DNA of 64,000 bases from Haloarcula mannanilytica (GTDB lineage Archaea; Halobacteriota; Halobacteria; Halobacteriales; Haloarculaceae): positions 1 through 64,000 of the forward strand of contig NZ_BIXZ01000009.1 in the NCBI RefSeq assembly GCF_005406125.1, in the 5' to 3' direction. Made by a program: the position numbers and the translations under genes. This document shows positions 25,402 to 32,956 of this stretch, piece after piece (the first letter of the stretch is position 1; each line of letters starts with the position of its first letter). The notes below the pieces were generated by a model that saw only the letters and a program-made list of their open reading frames with translations, was not told the origin of the DNA and made no database searches.

Positions 25402-25665
25402 AATATTATTTGTAATATGCTAATTTCAGTCTTAAATTCGGAAATTCTAATTGCGTATTAATCCCCGTTTCTTCTACCAAACCAAAGAGTGTTAAGTTCG
25501 TTCTGCTGAATAAAGCGCGCGTACTGACCAGAAGGAAAACCAAGAAACGACAGGGCTACTCCTAAAAATCGTGTTTGTCTTCACGTTTAGGTGCATCAGA
25601 TGGACGTTAGTGCGAGCAACGCGAAAAGTTAACTGGCAAATGGCTCCACGGACTGAGTTGTTGAA

Positions 25666-25953
25666 CTAGTCGTCCATGCCGGATGGGGTTTGGCCCGTAG
25701 TCGATCCCGACGGTGCCGACCCTGCGGCAAACTTGTAAACGGCGACGAGTCCCCAAATCACCAAGCCGAGCAGGATGATGCCCGCCCTAATGTCGATGGG
25801 GACCACTGCAGCGTGTTCGATTGCTCCCTCGCTATCGACTGGGTGCCCGGCTCCCAGTAGCATGTCGAGCAGGCCGATCACGACGACGCCCAAGACAACC
25901 AGGCCACCGCCGACGTACATGGCGATTTGGTCTGCCGTTGATAAGTCACTCAT
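25666..25953 (-). CDS. small membrane protein, partner of DoxX
   Basis: 95 residues with two membrane helices (about 10-32 and 53-74) and a Pro/Thr/Ser-rich C-terminus. Begins 6 bases after the DoxX gene, so surely cotranscribed. Resembles the small DUF-type proteins often paired with DoxX/DoxD in haloarchaea; a specific name is not certain. Possibly a quinone-linked or membrane-stress partner. Confidence 0.65.
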   Translation of the reverse strand: MSDLSTADQIAMYVGGGLVVLGVVVIGLLDMLLGAGHPVDSEGAIEHAAVVPIDIRAGIILLGLVIWGLVAVYKFAAGSAPSGSTTGQTPSGMDD

Positions 25954-25959
25954 TGGTAG

Positions 25960-26493
25960 TCACCCGAGGAGTTTCCGTAATCGCGTGTTCTCGAACAGTT
26001 CCATCTCACGCAGGCGGTTATCGACTGCCAGGACGCCGCCCGCTCCAAGTGCCACAATGGTTCCGAAGACCATGATCCCAAGGAGTTCACCCGTGACCAT
26101 ACCGTTGGCCCAGCCGCCACCGTAGCCGTTGATGAAGTAGAAGAACAGCATCATGAAGGCACCAAAGAAGGCGGCGGTCCTCGTGAGGACACCGAGTATC
26201 AGCCCGAGACCGATGGCGGTTTGCCCAAGCGGTACCGCCACGTTGACGAACGCCAACAGGATGCCGTCGCTGAACGGCGTGACGAAGGGGGCGAGAATCG
26301 TGCCCTGAGCGGCTCCGCCGACGAACCAGCTGGCGTCGAAGGGCCACGCCCAGATCTTATCAAGGCCGGCGTGGAGCATCCACCACCCGGCGGTCAGCCG
26401 GAGCAGCAGGATCCAATACGACAACCAGGCTCCTGAGACCGAGAACGACGTCTCAGTTCCGAGAAATCTCGTTCGAATGGATTGTGTTGACAT
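25960..26493 (-). CDS. DoxX family membrane protein
   Basis: About 177 residues from MSTQS at 26493. Four membrane helices. DoxX signature: LRLTAGWWMLHAGLDKIW near residue 37, NVAVPLGQTAIGLGLILGVLTR near 95, and FFGAFMMLFFYFINGY near 120. The family is linked to thiol oxidation, sulfur or quinone metabolism. A second DoxX gene lies at 37384. First gene of a two-gene operon with the 95-residue protein. Confidence 0.85.
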   Translation of the reverse strand: MSTQSIRTRFLGTETSFSVSGAWLSYWILLLRLTAGWWMLHAGLDKIWAWPFDASWFVGGAAQGTILAPFVTPFSDGILLAFVNVAVPLGQTAIGLGLILGVLTRTAAFFGAFMMLFFYFINGYGGGWANGMVTGELLGIMVFGTIVALGAGGVLAVDNRLREMELFENTRLRKLLG

Positions 26494-26817
26494 GGCATAC
26501 TTCACCTCACGACTGGGTTTATCAGAAGTGGTAAAAAGATTGGTGGTGGTTCGTGATCTCTAAGAGTCGGGGCTCATTGCAGGAACGCGGGTGTCAAAGG
26601 TGAGTTGGATGATCCTCAAGAAGGAATTCGGTCACCCTCAACGCACTGATTGTGTGCTGGGGCATGTAAGCAGGAGCACCGATGAATCTGAGCCCACCGA
26701 TTTCTGGATTTCGGAAAATTCTGTTTGAGGGACTGAATTCATCTACTGATCTAATCCTTTGTACTTACCGATCCTCTCAGTAGCTAACAGATTCTGAGAA
26801 TTTAACTCGAGTGGATA
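26494..26817. other. intergenic region, nothing recognised
   Basis: About 324 bases, AT-rich toward 26700-26817, between the DoxX start and the 3' end of the reductase-like gene. No ORF, repeat or RNA supported. The first 40 bases upstream of DoxX probably contain its promoter. Confidence 0.4.
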
Positions 26818-27993
26818 TCAATCAATTAACTCCCACTGGTTAGTCATTCCTCCATAGACACGGTTTAAAACTCGTCGTCTCGAGAAAATACGGGCAAATA
26901 AAACAGGGTGGCGGAGGAGACGCAGTAGAACTGTACTCGGAGACCGGTCAACGTCTTCAATATCGATCCCGGCAGCGGCACGAATTGCTGCTCCCAGAAC
27001 CTTGGGATTACGAGTTTCAAGAAAGTATCTCACAACTGTGGCGAAAATGTACTCCGTTTTCATCCTCTGATATAATCTATCAGGATAATTGTGTAATTGG
27101 CCTCTGTTAGCCAGCTCTGCGGCCAAGAATCCCGATTCAATGGCCTGTGAGATCCCCTTTCCGGTGAGTCGGTTTGCTATACCTGCAGCATCACCCACTC
27201 GTACGACTGAATGCTCCGGTAGATGGGTTCTGTCGGGATCAAGGCTTGGTCCCTCGGGAATGATTGCGACGTTCGTCCGTTCCTGCGACGGGACTGGCCA
27301 CCCATTCCGCTCACAGGCTTCCCTCAATGCCTTCATATAATCATTAGGCCGGTCACTGACCGTCCAGCCGATACCAACGTTGGCTCGTTGCGATGTCTTC
27401 GGGAATGCCCACGAGTACCCTGTATAGTTCTCCAGAATTATCCGGCTGTTCGGGTACAACTCGGTGAAGTCCCCTTCGACATCACTGTTAAGCGCTACCA
27501 TATATCCTGAATACTCGTTGGTTGTTCCGAGCGCTTTACTAGAGAGTGATGGCTGACCGGTTGCATCAACGACGAGATCATACTCATCGGTGAACTCGTG
27601 GAAATCTGTCCGTGTGATAGACTGGTTTTCGTGGATGTCAACACCCTTCTCTGAGAGTTGTTCTGCCCAGGACTGCTCAACGACATTTCGGTCCGTTATA
27701 TATGTATCCGCAGCAGGAAAGGTGCCGGCTCCAGTGCGGTGGCGATCGGCGTCGATTCCGTCATACACCTCCACTTCCATCGCTGGCAGCGGGTTGAGAA
27801 AGCCGTTCTCTACAGTCGGTTCGAGTGGGATCTTCGATACCGCTGTCATCGCTTCTCCGCAATTAACGCCTTTGCTATCGTAGGACTGCCGCTCATATAG
27901 TTCGACGACGAATCCAGCGTCGTCGAATCCAGCAGCTGCTGCAAGCCCGGCCATCCCTCCACCTATTACCGCAATTTTGGACGTTCGAGTCAT
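26818..27993 (-). CDS. FAD-dependent reductase, geranylgeranyl-reductase-like
   Basis: About 391 residues from the ATG at 27993. FAD-binding Rossmann motif AVIGGGMAGLAAAAGF at residues 8-23, Arg in ELYERQSYD, a GVNCGEAM segment (the Cys-Gly of the active-site region in GGR enzymes) near 46, DATGQPSLSS near 145, and GDAAGIANRLTGKGISQAIESG near 280 (second FAD motif). GGR-like enzymes reduce isoprenoid lipid chains or carotenoids. Last in the CopA-DUF7123-DUF63 strand group, 28 bases after DUF63. Noticeably more AT-rich than CopA. Substrate unknown. Confidence 0.8.
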   Translation of the reverse strand: MTRTSKIAVIGGGMAGLAAAAGFDDAGFVVELYERQSYDSKGVNCGEAMTAVSKIPLEPTVENGFLNPLPAMEVEVYDGIDADRHRTGAGTFPAADTYITDRNVVEQSWAEQLSEKGVDIHENQSITRTDFHEFTDEYDLVVDATGQPSLSSKALGTTNEYSGYMVALNSDVEGDFTELYPNSRIILENYTGYSWAFPKTSQRANVGIGWTVSDRPNDYMKALREACERNGWPVPSQERTNVAIIPEGPSLDPDRTHLPEHSVVRVGDAAGIANRLTGKGISQAIESGFLAAELANRGQLHNYPDRLYQRMKTEYIFATVVRYFLETRNPKVLGAAIRAAAGIDIEDVDRSPSTVLLRLLRHPVLFARIFSRRRVLNRVYGGMTNQWELID

Positions 27994-28021
27994 CGGTTTT
28001 TGCCAATCTTTGAGGCCATCG

Positions 28022-29023
28022 TTAAGCTCCCAACAGCATCCGAAGTGACCCACGAACGCCCATCGGGAGTCCGATCGCTCCGATGAAGAACGTCATAAGC
28101 CACCACCACGTGTGATTCATCTCCTCTTTCGCATCGGCGAGATACCACACGATGCCGACAGTCACGACGAGTTTCAGCACGAACGTCGATCCGGAGAATC
28201 CAGTCGCCTGGTACACGAGATTCGTCACGACCAGCTTTGGGGAGTAGCCGAGGAACGTCACACCGATGAGATTCTGCGCAGCGTCCCACAACTGGCCGAA
28301 AACGGCCAGCAGAATTAGCGGGTGTCGAAGGTGTGTGATATTGACGAAACTCGCGCCCCAGTAGTAGAGTGCGGTTACGCCGAGCGCTATCCCCGTCGTC
28401 GCGACAGGAACCCATAGGCGGAGTGGGGTCGATGTCGAGAGGCCGTGCCAAACAGCCCACCAGACGGCCCCGACAGCCCACACCGACCCGACGAGCCCGA
28501 CTGTTAGCGGGATAGATCCGATATTTTGGTCACGCAAGAGTGCACCGACACCGAGCGCGAGGATGGTGACAGCGGTGACGACGATGTAAATCGATGGCGT
28601 GATGAACCACACCGCGTAGTCCCCGAGCAGCCCGAGATCCTCGAGGGCGCGCATCGCCCCACCTGCGATGATGATCGGAGCGAACCCGTAGGCCAGTCGT
28701 GCGTCGAACGTGACGTCGAGTTGGTCGAGATACGCACGTAGTCCGGGGAGGCTGTATACGACTGCCGCGAGGTAGATTACCGTGTTCACCGCGTTGTAGC
28801 CCTGGACAGCACGAACCCCCTCGTGCGTGACTGGCTGACCGGCCGCATCGGCGACGACTGGTCCCCAGAGATACTGCCAGATGAACCGGTCGTAGACCAA
28901 CGTCGGAAACACGAGGATGCCCCCACCGAGGAGGACGAGCGGGGCCAGCAGGTACAGCGCCCACCACTCGCGTGAGCCGGTCTCCGGAAGGACAGTCTCG
29001 ACGCGGCGGGTGACAGTACTCAC
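28022..29023 (-). CDS. DUF63 family membrane protein
   Basis: About 333 residues with eight to nine membrane helices. The likely start is a GTG at 29021-29023 that overlaps the TGA of the upstream DUF7123-like gene (GTGA), although the frame runs up to 29071. DUF63 features are visible: LVYDRFIWQYLWGPVVADA near residue 40, GYNAVNTVIY, and FGQLWDAAQNLIGV near 220. DUF63 is an archaeal membrane family of unknown function, sometimes near lipid or copper genes. Translationally coupled to the preceding gene. Confidence 0.82.
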   Translation of the reverse strand: MSTVTRRVETVLPETGSREWWALYLLAPLVLLGGGILVFPTLVYDRFIWQYLWGPVVADAAGQPVTHEGVRAVQGYNAVNTVIYLAAVVYSLPGLRAYLDQLDVTFDARLAYGFAPIIIAGGAMRALEDLGLLGDYAVWFITPSIYIVVTAVTILALGVGALLRDQNIGSIPLTVGLVGSVWAVGAVWWAVWHGLSTSTPLRLWVPVATTGIALGVTALYYWGASFVNITHLRHPLILLAVFGQLWDAAQNLIGVTFLGYSPKLVVTNLVYQATGFSGSTFVLKLVVTVGIVWYLADAKEEMNHTWWWLMTFFIGAIGLPMGVRGSLRMLLGA

Positions 29024-29244
29024 GACCCGTTCACCTCCAATCGCCACGTCGTGCTTTTCGAGCGCCCCCACTGTTCGAGTGAAACGATTGTGAGTTCGTC
29101 CTGGAGCTGGCTGAGGTACTGCGCGACTGCCTTGGGAGATCCGTCGAGGTCGCTGGCAATCTCGCGAGCCCGGAGGTATGTCGGTTCGCTACTGGCTGTC
29201 TCGACGAGGTACCTTCGAACCGTGTGCCGGGAAATATTCGACAT
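29020..29244 (-). CDS. small winged-helix protein (DUF7123-like)
   Basis: 74 residues from the ATG at 29244. Winged-helix-like: HTVRRYLVETASSE, LRAREIASDL, SPKAVAQYLSQLQDEL, and TIVSLEQWG. Matches the short haloarchaeal DUF7123 type in size and pattern. Starts 17 bases after copA and overlaps DUF63 by 4 bases, so it sits within a copA operon. Could be an operon regulator; DNA binding not shown. Confidence 0.72.
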   Translation of the reverse strand: MSNISRHTVRRYLVETASSEPTYLRAREIASDLDGSPKAVAQYLSQLQDELTIVSLEQWGRSKSTTWRLEVNGS

Positions 29245-29261
29245 TGATCTAGAGGTGACGG

Positions 29262-31868
29262 TTAGCGAAGAAATCCGAAGAGCTTGTAGTCGTGATCGGG
29301 GGTGTACCGCCGGAACAGGAGACTGTTCGTCAGCACCGACACCGACGAGAACGCCATTGCTGCTGCAGCGAGCACGGGCTGGAGGAGGCCGAGCGACGCT
29401 AACGGAATCATCGCCGTGTTGTAACCGAGCGCCCACACGAGGTTCTGTTTGATCTTCTGGAGTGTCGCGTCTGAGATTCGGATCGCCTTTACCACGTCGA
29501 GCGGGTCGTCTCGCATCAGCGTGACGTCTGCAGCTTCGATGGCGACGTCGGTGCCGGAGCCGATTGCTGTCCCGACGTGTGCGACCGCGAGTGCCGGAGC
29601 GTCGTTGACGCCGTCACCGACCATCATCGCCTGCCGGCCCTCGTCTTGAATACTGTCGACCGCGTTGGACTTGTCCTCAGGAAGGACTCCTGCGCGGACG
29701 TTCTTCGGGTCGATACCCACCTGTTTAGCGACCGCACGGGCAGTTCGCTCGTTGTCGCCCGTAATCATCATCACGTCAACTCCCCGCTCCTGGAGTGCTG
29801 TGACAGCCTGCTTGGAGCTTTCCTTCACTGTGTCGGCGTCGGCGACCACACCCACGAGCTCCCCCTCGTAGGCGACCAGCATCGCCGTCTTCCCCTCGTT
29901 CTCGAGGCGTTCCATCGTCTCCTCAGCGGGAGAGGGGTCGATCCCGTTGTCCCGCAGCAGCTTGCGGTTGCCGACCAGCACCTCGCTGTCACCAATGACT
30001 GCTTTGATCCCGTGGCCCGGAACGTTCTCGAAGTCGTCAGGCTCAGTCACGTCCAGGCCGCGTTCTTCGGCCCCTTCGACGATTGCACGGGCGAGCGGGT
30101 GTTCGCTGCCGCTTTCAGCTATCGCCGCCAGTCGAAGCACATCATCCTCTGAGAGGCGCTCACGGGTGCTGAGCTGTCCACCATCTGGGGTCGGCTCGCC
30201 ACCGTCAGTCACCACATTTCCATCGCTATCAAAGACGACCACGTCGGTGAGTTCCATTTCCCCTTCGGTGAGTGTGCCCGTCTTGTCGAAGACGACTGTA
30301 TCGACGTCTTTCGCTCGTTCGAGGATGTCACCGCCCTTGAACAGGACGCCGTTCTGGGCACCAATCGTCGTCCCGACCATCGTCGCTGCGGGCGTCGCCA
30401 GCCCCAGCGCACAGGGACAGGCGATGAGGATCGAGGACGCGAAGACAATTATCGCGAACTCGAAGACTGAAACGGTCCCACCGACCGGGGCCGGGCCGCC
30501 AGCAACCTGACCCCACAGCGGGAGCCAGTCGACGAAGCCAGCGAGAGCCTCGGGGAACAGGAACCAGACGACACCCCAGAGAAGGGCGTTCGCGATGACC
30601 GCAGGCACGAAGTACGCGGAGATGCGGTCGGCGAGATTCTGGATGTCGGGCTGGCGCGACTGGGCCTCCTTGACTGTCTGGACGATCTGTTGGAGGGCCG
30701 TGTCTTCTCCAACCTTCGTCGCCTCCACGACAAGGACGCCGTTCTCGTTAATCGTCGAGCCGACGACCTCATCGCCCTCCTCTTTCTCGACAGGCACAGA
30801 TTCGCCAGTGACCATTGACTCGTCGACGGCAGACTGACCGTCGACAACGACACCGTCTGTGGGAATCTTCTCACCTGGACGGATTTTCATCCGGTCACCA
30901 GTTGTGACCTCTTCAAGCGGAACTTCTTCTTCACTGCCGTCCTCGCGGACAATGGTCGCCGTTTCGGCTTCCATTTCGAGGAGCTTTCGGAGGGCCTCAC
31001 CCGCTTGGCCCTTCGACCGAGCTTCGAGATAGTTACCCAACGTGATGAACACGAGGATGAGGGCTGCCGTGTCGAAATAAAGTCCACCTGCAATGAGTTC
31101 AGCAAGGACTGCCACAGAGTATAGATAGGCCGTTGTTGAACCGATCGCAATCAGCACGTCCATATTGGCGCGGCCGTTCTTCACGATCGCCTTGTACGAG
31201 TTCTTATAGAACGGCCAGCCGAGGATCGCCTGTACCGGCGTGGCGAGGAGGAACTCAACCCAGCCAAGTTCCACACCGAAGACGGCTTCAGGGACGATCG
31301 CGCCACCGAGCAGATAATTGTCGATGAGGAAGAAGAGCAACGGTGCCGATAACACTGCCCCAAAGAGGGTCAACCTGAGTTGTTTCCGAGTTTCGGCTTG
31401 ACGGGCGGCATCTCGTGCGTCCTGGCCCGACTCTTCGTCGGCACCATCTTCGCGGACGGGCGAGTAGCCAGCCTCCTCGATAGCATCGTACAGCGCACCA
31501 ATAGATACTTCCGCAGGATTGTAGGTGACCTGTGCTTCGTCGGTTGCGTAATTGACCTCCGCATTAACGACGCCCGGAATATTTTCAAGAGCGGTTTGGT
31601 TGGTCTCGGCGCAGTTGGCACAGGTCATATCGGAGATGGCAATCGTTACCGTCTCAGAGACTGCGCCGTACCCGGCCTCGTCGATCGCGTCGTAGATTTC
31701 TTTGAGCGATACCTCTTCAGGGTCGTAGGTGACGGAGCCCTCGTCGGTGGCGAAGTTCGCATCCGCCTCCGATACCCCGTCGAGCGATTCGAGAGTGTCC
31801 TGGATCGTCGCCGAACAGTTGGCGCAGGACATTCCCGTGATATCAAGATGGATTGTTTGGCTTGTCAT
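29262..31868 (-). CDS. copA: copper-translocating P1B-1 ATPase CopA
   Basis: 868 residues. Two N-terminal HMA domains with GMSCANC (Cys15/Cys18) and DMTCANC (Cys83/Cys86). Eight membrane helices, TGES (354-357), CPC at 484-486 in ACPCALG, phosphorylation Asp528 in [16 protein letters not shown], and hinge GDGVNDAP near 760. These are the features of Cu(I)-exporting pumps. The second HMA is followed by an acidic linker ([11 protein letters not shown]). Located downstream of a TRASH-Lrp gene with a perfect TTTGGATTCCAAA dyad between them, and followed by DUF7123-like, DUF63 and GGR-like genes. Confident in family and metal. Confidence 0.93.
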   Translation of the reverse strand: MTSQTIHLDITGMSCANCSATIQDTLESLDGVSEADANFATDEGSVTYDPEEVSLKEIYDAIDEAGYGAVSETVTIAISDMTCANCAETNQTALENIPGVVNAEVNYATDEAQVTYNPAEVSIGALYDAIEEAGYSPVREDGADEESGQDARDAARQAETRKQLRLTLFGAVLSAPLLFFLIDNYLLGGAIVPEAVFGVELGWVEFLLATPVQAILGWPFYKNSYKAIVKNGRANMDVLIAIGSTTAYLYSVAVLAELIAGGLYFDTAALILVFITLGNYLEARSKGQAGEALRKLLEMEAETATIVREDGSEEEVPLEEVTTGDRMKIRPGEKIPTDGVVVDGQSAVDESMVTGESVPVEKEEGDEVVGSTINENGVLVVEATKVGEDTALQQIVQTVKEAQSRQPDIQNLADRISAYFVPAVIANALLWGVVWFLFPEALAGFVDWLPLWGQVAGGPAPVGGTVSVFEFAIIVFASSILIACPCALGLATPAATMVGTTIGAQNGVLFKGGDILERAKDVDTVVFDKTGTLTEGEMELTDVVVFDSDGNVVTDGGEPTPDGGQLSTRERLSEDDVLRLAAIAESGSEHPLARAIVEGAEERGLDVTEPDDFENVPGHGIKAVIGDSEVLVGNRKLLRDNGIDPSPAEETMERLENEGKTAMLVAYEGELVGVVADADTVKESSKQAVTALQERGVDVMMITGDNERTARAVAKQVGIDPKNVRAGVLPEDKSNAVDSIQDEGRQAMMVGDGVNDAPALAVAHVGTAIGSGTDVAIEAADVTLMRDDPLDVVKAIRISDATLQKIKQNLVWALGYNTAMIPLASLGLLQPVLAAAAMAFSSVSVLTNSLLFRRYTPDHDYKLFGFLR

Positions 31869-31942
31869 GCTTGTTCTACTATACGGGGTCTAGGTTTAGG
31901 CGATTTACTGCTTCGAGAGGCGGGGTTTCGACTGCAGGAAAA

Positions 31943-31955
31943 TTTGGATTCCAAA
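31943..31955. promoter_or_regulatory. perfect copper-type dyad upstream of copA
   Basis: TTTGGATTCCAAA: TTTGGA and TCCAAA form a perfect 6-bp inverted repeat around a single T, 75 bases upstream of the copA start and just after the TRASH-Lrp gene. The clearest member of the shared motif set and a candidate operator. Confidence 0.5.
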
Positions 31956-31962
31956 GACAGCG

Positions 31963-32553
31963 TTACGCTCCCTCTTCGAGTCGCTGATACCGATCGTCGA
32001 ACCGTGTGAGACAGGACGGACAACAGAAGTGATAGATCTCTCCGTCGATTCTCGTCGTTTCACCTTGATTATCAACGGTATTGTTACATTCAGCACAGGT
32101 GAGTGCAAATTCGACGCCATCAACGGACGGCGTCCATTCAAGCTCGTCAATTAGCGTGACGGTGTAATCTGCTACATCGATCTCGTTAAAGAGTCCATCT
32201 ACCCACTGACGTACGTTCTGGGCTTCAACACGGGCATAGAACCAAAGATCTCCTTCGGAGGTCGTGAAGACGTGTTCAACGCCATCTGACTCTCGAGCCC
32301 GCTCGCGGGCGGCCTCCAACGACGCTGAGCCGATTTCGGCCTGAATAAATACCGGTACACCAGCTCGGAGATGAGCCCGGTTGACGTCAATCGTGAAGTT
32401 GTTAATGATGCCAGCTTCCTGTAATCGCTTTACCCGGTCAGACACGGCTGGCCCCGACAAGTCGACCTCCTCGCCAATATCGCTGAACGGGCGGCGGGCG
32501 TCATCAGCGAGTAACGAGAGGATTTCTAAGTCGGTTTCATCCAAATTGCGCAT
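31963..32553 (-). CDS. Lrp/AsnC-family regulator with TRASH domain, copper-regulator candidate
   Basis: About 196 residues from MRNLDETD at 32553. Winged helix (about 5-50; EILSLLADDARRPFSDIGEE, PAVSDRVKRLQEAGII), RAM-like alpha/beta domain (60-140), and TRASH domain with CAECN near 152 and FCCPSC near 175. Archetype of haloarchaeal copper-responsive Lrp proteins. Directly upstream of copA on the same strand and divergent from a copper chaperone, with motif sites on both sides. Likely controls both. Confidence 0.87.
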   Translation of the reverse strand: MRNLDETDLEILSLLADDARRPFSDIGEEVDLSGPAVSDRVKRLQEAGIINNFTIDVNRAHLRAGVPVFIQAEIGSASLEAARERARESDGVEHVFTTSEGDLWFYARVEAQNVRQWVDGLFNEIDVADYTVTLIDELEWTPSVDGVEFALTCAECNNTVDNQGETTRIDGEIYHFCCPSCLTRFDDRYQRLEEGA

Positions 32554-32633
32554 ACGACCGCTTCGTCTCGCAGGATACATTATTGTTGCCCACAACACAC
32601 CTTCGAAATCGGTGATCCAGGGCTGCGACAACA

Positions 32634-32644
32634 TTGGATTCTAA
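32634..32644. promoter_or_regulatory. copper-type motif between regulator and chaperone
   Basis: TTGGATTCTAA, 4 of 5 pairs symmetrical, in the divergent region between the TRASH-Lrp gene and the copper chaperone, 43 bases upstream of the chaperone start. Confidence 0.45.
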
Positions 32645-32687
32645 GCAGAAAACCACATAGAATACTCGCCCCTATCTACGAATGGAT

Positions 32688-32885
32688 ATGACTCAGACAA
32701 TCACCGTCGAAGGAATGACCTGTGAACATTGCGAGCAGACCGTCGAAGAGGCACTCGAAGAAGTTGAGGGGGTTACGTCTGCTACTGCGGATCGTGACTC
32801 AGAATCCGCGACGGTCGAGGGGTCCGCTGAACGGGATGAGCTTGTGACTGTGGTCGAAGACGCTGGATACGATGCCTCTGCGTAA
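32688..32885 (+). CDS. copZ: copper chaperone, HMA domain (CopZ-like)
   Basis: About 65 residues (an earlier ATG at 32682 adds two). Single HMA domain with GMTCEHCEQT (Cys13/Cys16 counting from 32688); the EHCEQ after the first Cys and the GMTC entry are typical of Cu(I) chaperones. Short acidic C-terminal part. Divergent from TRASH-Lrp/copA and followed by aconitase. Closely related to the chaperone at 39368. Delivers Cu(I) to CopA by family function. Confidence 0.87.
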   Translation: MTQTITVEGMTCEHCEQTVEEALEEVEGVTSATADRDSESATVEGSAERDELVTVVEDAGYDASA

Positions 32886-32956
32886 CAAATCCCGATTCTC
32901 GTCGAATCGGATTCGGAGAGGGATTGATACGACTGCCAATCCCAGGTGTAGATACT

